From Anaerosporobacter mobilis DSM 15930 (lineage in GTDB: Bacteria > Bacillota > Clostridia > Lachnospirales > Lachnospiraceae), in NCBI RefSeq assembly GCF_900142955.1, contig NZ_FRCP01000014.1:148876-212875 (forward strand): a DNA stretch of 64,000 nucleotides, given 5' to 3'. Below the pieces are notes generated by a model. It saw only the letters and a program-made list of their open reading frames with translations. It did no database searches and was not told the DNA's origin. Within the stretch, counting starts at the first letter, position 1. Each line of letters starts with the position of its first letter. Shown piece by piece: positions 59,804 through 64,000 of this stretch. The translations under genes were made by a program, and so were the position numbers.

Positions 59804-60568
59804 ATGTCAGAACAATTCATTCGTACAGAGATGTTAATTGGTGAAGATGGGATTCATAGATTAAAGAAAGCAAAGGTTGCCATCTATGGAGTTGGAGGAG
59901 TTGGAACCTATGTGGCAGAAGGGCTTGTTCGTGCGGGAATAGGCCATTTTCTGCTTGTTGATGATGATATAATATGTGAGAGTAATCTTAACAGACAATT
60001 GCACGCTACAATTAATACAATTGGTAAATCAAAAGTAGAAACAATGAAAGAAAGAATGGAGTCAATTAACCCAGAGGTTAAGATTGAAACAATACAATCT
60101 TTTGTTCTATATGATAATATCAATGAGGTGGTTCCGCTTGACCTTACGTATATGGTTGATGCACTTGATACTGTCACGGCAAAGATAGCACTTGTATTAA
60201 AAAGTGGAGAACTGAATATTCCTTTAATAAGTGCAATGGGGACAGGTAATAAATTCGAGCCAACCATGTTAAAAGTTAGCGATCTATTCAAAACGAATGT
60301 GTGTCCCTTGTGTAAAGTTATGAGAAAAGAACTAAAGGCTAGAGGTGTGCGTAAGTTAAAAGTGGTGTATTCGGAAGAACAACCTACAAAACCCTTGTTT
60401 CAACCGAGTGAGTTGGCGGATACAGAAGCTATGAGCGGTCAGAATCAAGATGAAATGCCAGATATGCATAAGAAAAGGGCAACACCAGGAAGTATGTCCT
60501 TTGTTCCTTCCGTGGCAGGTATGATTATAGCTAGTGAAGTGGTGAAAGATATATTAAACAGAAAATAA
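59804..60568 (+). CDS. tcdA: tRNA threonylcarbamoyladenosine dehydratase
   Basis: A 254-residue ThiF/MoeB-superfamily protein with the nucleotide-binding GVGGVGTYVAEGLVRAG, DDDIICESNLNRQ and the MVDALDTVTAKIAL block. MRKELKARGVRKLKVVYSEE and ATPGSMSFVPSVAG are typical of TcdA (CsdL/YgdL). It converts t6A37 in tRNA to the cyclic form using ATP. One CPLC pair is present, unlike the DPLAR seen in many relatives. The ATG at 59804 is chosen because GGAGG lies five bases upstream. rarA follows 37 bases later. Confidence 0.92.
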   Translation: MSEQFIRTEMLIGEDGIHRLKKAKVAIYGVGGVGTYVAEGLVRAGIGHFLLVDDDIICESNLNRQLHATINTIGKSKVETMKERMESINPEVKIETIQSFVLYDNINEVVPLDLTYMVDALDTVTAKIALVLKSGELNIPLISAMGTGNKFEPTMLKVSDLFKTNVCPLCKVMRKELKARGVRKLKVVYSEEQPTKPLFQPSELADTEAMSGQNQDEMPDMHKKRATPGSMSFVPSVAGMIIASEVVKDILNRK

Positions 60569-60605
60569 TGGAACAAAAGGTCTGGAAAGGAGCAAACTGA
60601 TCAAT

Positions 60606-61937
60606 ATGGATTTATTTGATTATATGAGAGAGACAAAATTAGAAAAAGAATCACCTTTGGCTTCGAGATTGCGTCCTACTAAGTTAGAAGAAGTGGTCGG
60701 ACAGGCACATATCATTGGTAAGGATAAATTGCTATACCGTGCGATACAAGCAGATAAATTGAGTTCGATTATCTTCTATGGCCCTCCAGGAACAGGCAAA
60801 ACAACTTTGGCGATGGTTATCGCTAACACTACAAGTTCTTATTTTAAGCAGATTAATGCTACAAGTGCAGGTAAGAAAGATATGGAGGAAGTGGTAGCGG
60901 GGGCAAAACAAAATCTTGGTATGTATGGAAAGAAAACAATTCTATTTGTAGACGAGATTCATCGTTTTAATAAAGGTCAACAAGATTATTTACTACCATT
61001 TGTAGAAGATGGAACAATCATACTTGTTGGAGCAACGACAGAGAATCCATACTTTGAGGTGAATTCAGCGTTATTATCACGTTCCATTATCTTTGAATTA
61101 AAGCCACTTGATAATGAAGATATCCGTAATTTATTAATACGTGCTGTCTCTGATGAGGAGAAGGGGTTAGGAGCATATGGTGCTGTAATTGATGAAGATG
61201 CATTAGAGTTCTTAGCAGATATGGCAAATGGAGATGCGAGAAGTGCATTGAATGCCATTGAACTGGGAGTATTAACATCGGATCGAAGCGGTGACGGTAA
61301 GATACATATCACCTTAGATATTGCGATGGAATGTATTCAAAAGCGAGCGTTGCGATATGATAAATCTGGTGATAACCATTATGATACAATATCTGCATTC
61401 ATTAAAAGTATGCGTGGATCAGATCCAGATGCAGCAATTTATTACTTGGCAAGAATGTTACATGCAGGTGAGAGCATTACTTTCATTGCAAGAAGGATTA
61501 TGATTTGTGCCTCGGAAGATGTATCTAACGCAGATCCGAATGCCTTAGTGGTAGCAACGCAAGCAGCACAAGCGGTAGAGAGACTTGGAATGCCTGAAGC
61601 AAGAATTGTATTAGCACAAGCAGCAGCTTATGTGGCATGTGCTCCTAAGAGTAATTCAGCAATTATGGCAATCGATGCTGCAATGCAGGTTGTTAATAAA
61701 GAAAAGATAGCAACCATACCACCATATCTAAAGGATGCACATTATGGAGGTGCAACTAAGCTTGGACACGGGATTGGATACAAATATGCACATAATTATA
61801 AAAATCATTATGTGAAACAACAGTATCTACCAGATGAATTAGTTGGACGTTCTTTCTATGAGTTGTCAAGTGAAGGATATGAAAAAGAGATGAAGGCGCA
61901 TATGAAACGAATACATGAAGAAGCAGAGAATGAGTAA
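60606..61937 (+). CDS. rarA: Replication-associated recombination protein A (AAA+ ATPase)
   Basis: A 443-residue AAA+ protein with LRPTKLEEVVGQAHI at its N-terminus, Walker A FYGPPGTGKTT, Walker B ILFVDEIHRFN, sensor 1 LVGATTENPYF and the C-terminal tetramerisation region GGATKLGHGIGYKYAHNY. RarA/MgsA acts at stalled replication forks and interacts with SSB. It is probably cotranscribed with tcdA. A clear terminator follows. Confidence 0.96.
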   Translation: MDLFDYMRETKLEKESPLASRLRPTKLEEVVGQAHIIGKDKLLYRAIQADKLSSIIFYGPPGTGKTTLAMVIANTTSSYFKQINATSAGKKDMEEVVAGAKQNLGMYGKKTILFVDEIHRFNKGQQDYLLPFVEDGTIILVGATTENPYFEVNSALLSRSIIFELKPLDNEDIRNLLIRAVSDEEKGLGAYGAVIDEDALEFLADMANGDARSALNAIELGVLTSDRSGDGKIHITLDIAMECIQKRALRYDKSGDNHYDTISAFIKSMRGSDPDAAIYYLARMLHAGESITFIARRIMICASEDVSNADPNALVVATQAAQAVERLGMPEARIVLAQAAAYVACAPKSNSAIMAIDAAMQVVNKEKIATIPPYLKDAHYGGATKLGHGIGYKYAHNYKNHYVKQQYLPDELVGRSFYELSSEGYEKEMKAHMKRIHEEAENE

Positions 61938-61966
61938 AGTGCAGAATATAGGGTCTAACCCAAAGG

Positions 61967-62002
61967 AAAGCCGTAGGAAGCTGAATTTTCCTACGGCTTT
62001 TC
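61967..62002 (+). terminator. Rho-independent terminator of rarA
   Basis: AAAGCCGTAGGAA (61967-61979) pairs with TTCCTACGGCTTTT (61988-62001) around an eight-base loop, ending in TTTT. Confidence 0.88.
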
Positions 62003-62047
62003 TAAAATATCAGCCTACTATCAATAGGTGGCTAAATATTGTTCTTA

Positions 62048-62281
62048 TTACTTGGATTCGTCTTTCTTATGATTATCTCCGTTATCCTTTGGTCGAAATA
62101 CGCGACATAGCATCATGTATACATATAGGAGTAGCGGAACAACAATAGTGCAGAAGATACTAACTTTGAATAATGTTGCTGATGCCTCTGTAGCGAAGAT
62201 AGCTGATATTAGAGAGACTACATATAAGCCAACAAGGATAACAATACCAGTAATTGCTAATATTCGTTTTGATTTTTGCAT
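62048..62281 (-). CDS. Small two-helix membrane protein
   Basis: A 77-residue protein with two hydrophobic helices (RILAITGIVILVGLYVVSLI and LFKVSIFCTIVVPLLLYVYM) and a charged C-terminal tail rich in Lys, Asp and Asn. An AGAAAGGATT ribosome binding site lies just upstream of the start on the minus strand. No family name can be given; similar small proteins are common in this clostridial group. It is convergent with rarA. Confidence 0.65.
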   Translation of the reverse strand: MQKSKRILAITGIVILVGLYVVSLISAIFATEASATLFKVSIFCTIVVPLLLYVYMMLCRVFRPKDNGDNHKKDESK

Positions 62282-62559
62282 ATTCTAATCCTTTCTCAAT
62301 CGATAGATTAAAAACAAGTTTTTTATTGAATAGATAAGTAACACAATTTAAGGGGAATTGCAGTAGACAGACTGAAAACACAGAAATGTTATCATCATGG
62401 AAAAGAGTTTCGCAAGTCCCTATCATATCTCATTATAAGAGAGGAATGATTTGTTTTCAACTGAAAAGTACTAGAATAAGGTTTATTTTAAAGTAAATCT
62501 AAAAAAATATAAATTAAATGTATAAATACTGTAATTTGTTATCATACTATAATTAATCT

Positions 62560-62814
62560 AATAACAAACGATGGAAGTGAGCTTAAGAACTTACTTATAT
62601 CGAAAATTAGATTACAACACAGTGACGATGAAGTTAACTGGTTGCAAAAGATAATAATTGGACTCCCCCTCCAATTATTATACAGTCGTCTACATGACGA
62701 TATCAGATTCTTGACAAGTCACAAAAGAAAAATTAAATACTTATCCTCCCCTTTTTGAATCACACGAGTGATTCGATACCTCTTATAATGGTGACATTAT
62801 AAGAGGTATTTTTG
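62560..62814 (+). ncRNA. Candidate small RNA or folded leader
   Basis: This gap contains a stacked set of hairpins on the plus strand: ATAATAATTGGA/TCCAATTATTAT (62651-62681), GTCGTC/GACGAT (62685-62701), GAATCAC/GTGATTC (62757-62774) and ATACCTCTTATAATG/CATTATAAGAGGTAT (62776-62809), the last followed by TTTTT. A terminator in this orientation has no upstream coding gene to serve. A TATAAT at 62548-62553 has only a weak -35. A 27-codon frame from 62571 lacks a ribosome binding site. The RNA is inferred, not demonstrated. Confidence 0.4.
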
Positions 62815-62826
62815 CGTAGAATTATA

Positions 62827-63669
62827 TTAATTAGAAATCCTTGCAGAGGTTTTTTGTGCGTCTTTTCGGTATTCTCTTGGTGATAGTTTCATTACTTTGC
62901 GGAATAAATCGCCGAAGTAATTACTATCAGTAAAACCGCATCGTATACCAATTGTTGTTATGCTATCCCTTGTCTCGATTAGTTGGTGTGCTGCTTCTCT
63001 GATACGAATGTGTATCAAATATTCTTTGAATCCAAATCCGGTAGAACTTTTGAATTTCTTTGAAAAATAGGTTGGTGATAGATTGACATAATCGGCAACT
63101 TCCGCCAAGGATAAATCGCTAGCGTAGTTTGTACAGATATAGCGGGCAGCTTCAACGATATCTGCGTCGTTTGGTGTAGTGTCGTTTGTTTCCTCGTTTG
63201 AGCTAGCGGTGCGTGACAAGTAGATAAGTAATTCTTCAAAATAATTCTGAATTAATTTGCTTGAATATTCATCTGGAGAATTATATTCTTTTAACATTTT
63301 CTCCAATAGCTTGATAAAAGAGGATTGATCTGCTTGCAAAATAGAACGCTTGTGAGTGGATAAGCATTGATCAAGGACTTCTTTTTTGAATGTTTTGCTA
63401 ATAGAAGCAATCCATTGGTCATTAAAATTCATAACAATACGTTCATGAGAAGAATCCGTTATAAAGGAAGTTCTATGTAGCTCGCCCTTTGAAATCATAA
63501 CTAAATCATGCGGGTGAAGGGTATAGAAACTGTGGTTAATGAAGAATTTTCGTGTGCCAGTTAGAAGAAAGTAAAGTTCATATTCAGAGTGAAAATGGTT
63601 TGATTGCATTTGAAAATAAGGTTCACGTACAATCTTGTCTATATAAAAGTTTGGAATACTAGTTACCAT
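62827..63669 (-). CDS. AraC-family transcriptional regulator
   Basis: A 280-residue regulator. The N-terminal cupin has HFHSEYELYFLLTGTRKFFINH and HPHDLVMISKGELHRT, and the C-terminal pair of helix-turn-helices is LSLAEVADYVNLSPTYFSKKFKSSTG and IGIRCGFTDSNYFGDLFRKVMKLSPREYR. The cupin suggests a sugar or related small-molecule inducer, as in carbohydrate-responsive relatives. The start has AGGAGGT upstream on the minus strand. No target genes are visible; the IS30 element lies directly upstream. Confidence 0.93.
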   Translation of the reverse strand: MVTSIPNFYIDKIVREPYFQMQSNHFHSEYELYFLLTGTRKFFINHSFYTLHPHDLVMISKGELHRTSFITDSSHERIVMNFNDQWIASISKTFKKEVLDQCLSTHKRSILQADQSSFIKLLEKMLKEYNSPDEYSSKLIQNYFEELLIYLSRTASSNEETNDTTPNDADIVEAARYICTNYASDLSLAEVADYVNLSPTYFSKKFKSSTGFGFKEYLIHIRIREAAHQLIETRDSITTIGIRCGFTDSNYFGDLFRKVMKLSPREYRKDAQKTSARISN

Positions 63670-63720
63670 GGTATACCTCCTGCCTTCTATTTCTTTATTA
63701 TCACCTCAATTGTAAATCGA

Positions 63721-63830
63721 GATGCAACCTCTCTGATTTCAATTGAACTCTAATACTACTAAAAATTATATATATGCCAGGAGGTTGCATCCTGGCTTAC
63801 AAAAGATTGGTTTATGACCAGTCTTTTTGT
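63721..63830. repeat. Inverted repeats at the probable left end of the IS30 element
   Basis: GATGCAACCTC (63721-63731) and GAGGTTGCATC (63781-63791) are perfect inverted repeats. A hairpin AAGATTGGT/ACCAGTCTT near 63805-63826 with flanking T-runs follows. The exact left terminus of the insertion sequence cannot be fixed without the right end. Confidence 0.4.
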
Positions 63831-63888
63831 TTGCACATTTATTTAGTTCCATATATCCTATGATAGTTGGCGGCAGACAGGAGGATAT

Positions 63889-64000
63889 ATGTCTAAATTT
63901 TTTACATATGAAGAAAGACTAGATCTACAAAAGTTTCTGAAAGATAGTCTTTCGTTTAAAGAAATAAGCCGCAGATTGGATAAGAATCCAACAACCATAT
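63889..64000 (+). mobile_element. IS30-family transposase, N-terminal part (runs off the window)
   Basis: The frame begins MSKFFTYEERLDLQKFLKDS and continues SFKEISRRLDKNPTTI, the N-terminal HTH_38 domain of IS30-type transposases (usually FKEIARRLGK-PTTISREI). Only 37 codons are inside the window; the DDE catalytic core lies beyond the edge. CAGGAGGATAT precedes the ATG, so the start is intact. Whether the copy is functional cannot be judged. Confidence 0.85.

Noticed and set aside
62571..62654. A 27-codon frame (starting MEVSLRTYLYRKLD) as a small protein gene.
   Set aside because: No ribosome binding site upstream of the ATG and no supporting conservation can be assessed; reported only within the candidate RNA.

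Overview
The window reads as chromosomal DNA from a spore-forming clostridial Firmicute, most likely Lachnospiraceae. The base composition is AT-rich and the ribosome binding sites are GGAGG-type. The markers are the SCIFF ranthipeptide pair, a single-chain SecDF, contiguous spoIIA and spoVA operons, DUF5716/DUF5717/DUF4250-type proteins and T-box leaders. Gene content recalls Lachnoclostridium phytofermentans; that is an impression from memory, not a database match. I see no rRNA, tRNA or CRISPR array. The only clear mobile gene is an IS30-type transposase cut by the right edge.

Layout. 0-2.6 kb: a BceAB-type ABC transporter, cut at its 5' end. 2.8-3.7 kb: a PHP phosphoesterase on the minus strand. 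3.9-8.4 kb: a membrane protein, the SCIFF precursor, its radical-SAM maturase and secDF. 8.4-16 kb: a surface-adhesin island with a divergent Mga/AtxA-like regulator, a class B-like sortase and a 1,645-residue LPKTG protein. 16.2-19.8 kb: a two-component system followed by an anchored protein and a lipoprotein. 20-24.7 kb: ilvN-ilvC behind an attenuator-like terminator, a LysR regulator and purA. 25-28.1 kb: a glycerophosphodiesterase, a membrane protein and a HisC/CobD-like aminotransferase. 28.3-35.4 kb: a tight four-gene operon of unknown function (large DUF5717-type protein, degenerate Hsp70-like protein, helical-repeat protein, coiled-coil membrane protein). 35.5-42.2 kb: two T-box leaders, one with a UGG specifier before trpXYZ and one with a GUA specifier before valS. 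42.4-45.6 kb: a FapA-like protein, a 46-residue acidic protein and a zinc-ribbon/TPR protein. 45.8-51.1 kb: spoIIAA-spoIIAB-sigF and spoVAA-AB-AC-AD-AE with one small unknown gene between them. 51.1-55.5 kb: a class A penicillin-binding protein, a DUF6514-like protein and a YigZ-family protein. 55.7-59.7 kb: two ABC exporter pairs around a YtrA-type GntR regulator. 59.8-62.3 kb: tcdA, rarA and a small membrane protein. 62.5 kb to the end: a possible small RNA, an AraC regulator and the IS30 start.

Themes. Transcripts are controlled at many leaders: T-boxes, attenuators, intercistronic hairpins, and a palindromic operator array over the ABC/GntR promoter. A leader element with a compensated hairpin and a possible pseudoknot occurs twice, before two unrelated small genes. 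A terminal-inverted-repeat element of about 240 bp near 55.6 kb has relatives at 2.6 and 42.3 kb. The strongest candidates for undescribed biology are the four-gene Hsp70-like operon and the duplicated leader. Starts were moved from the longest open frame wherever a ribosome binding site or family alignment favoured an internal codon.
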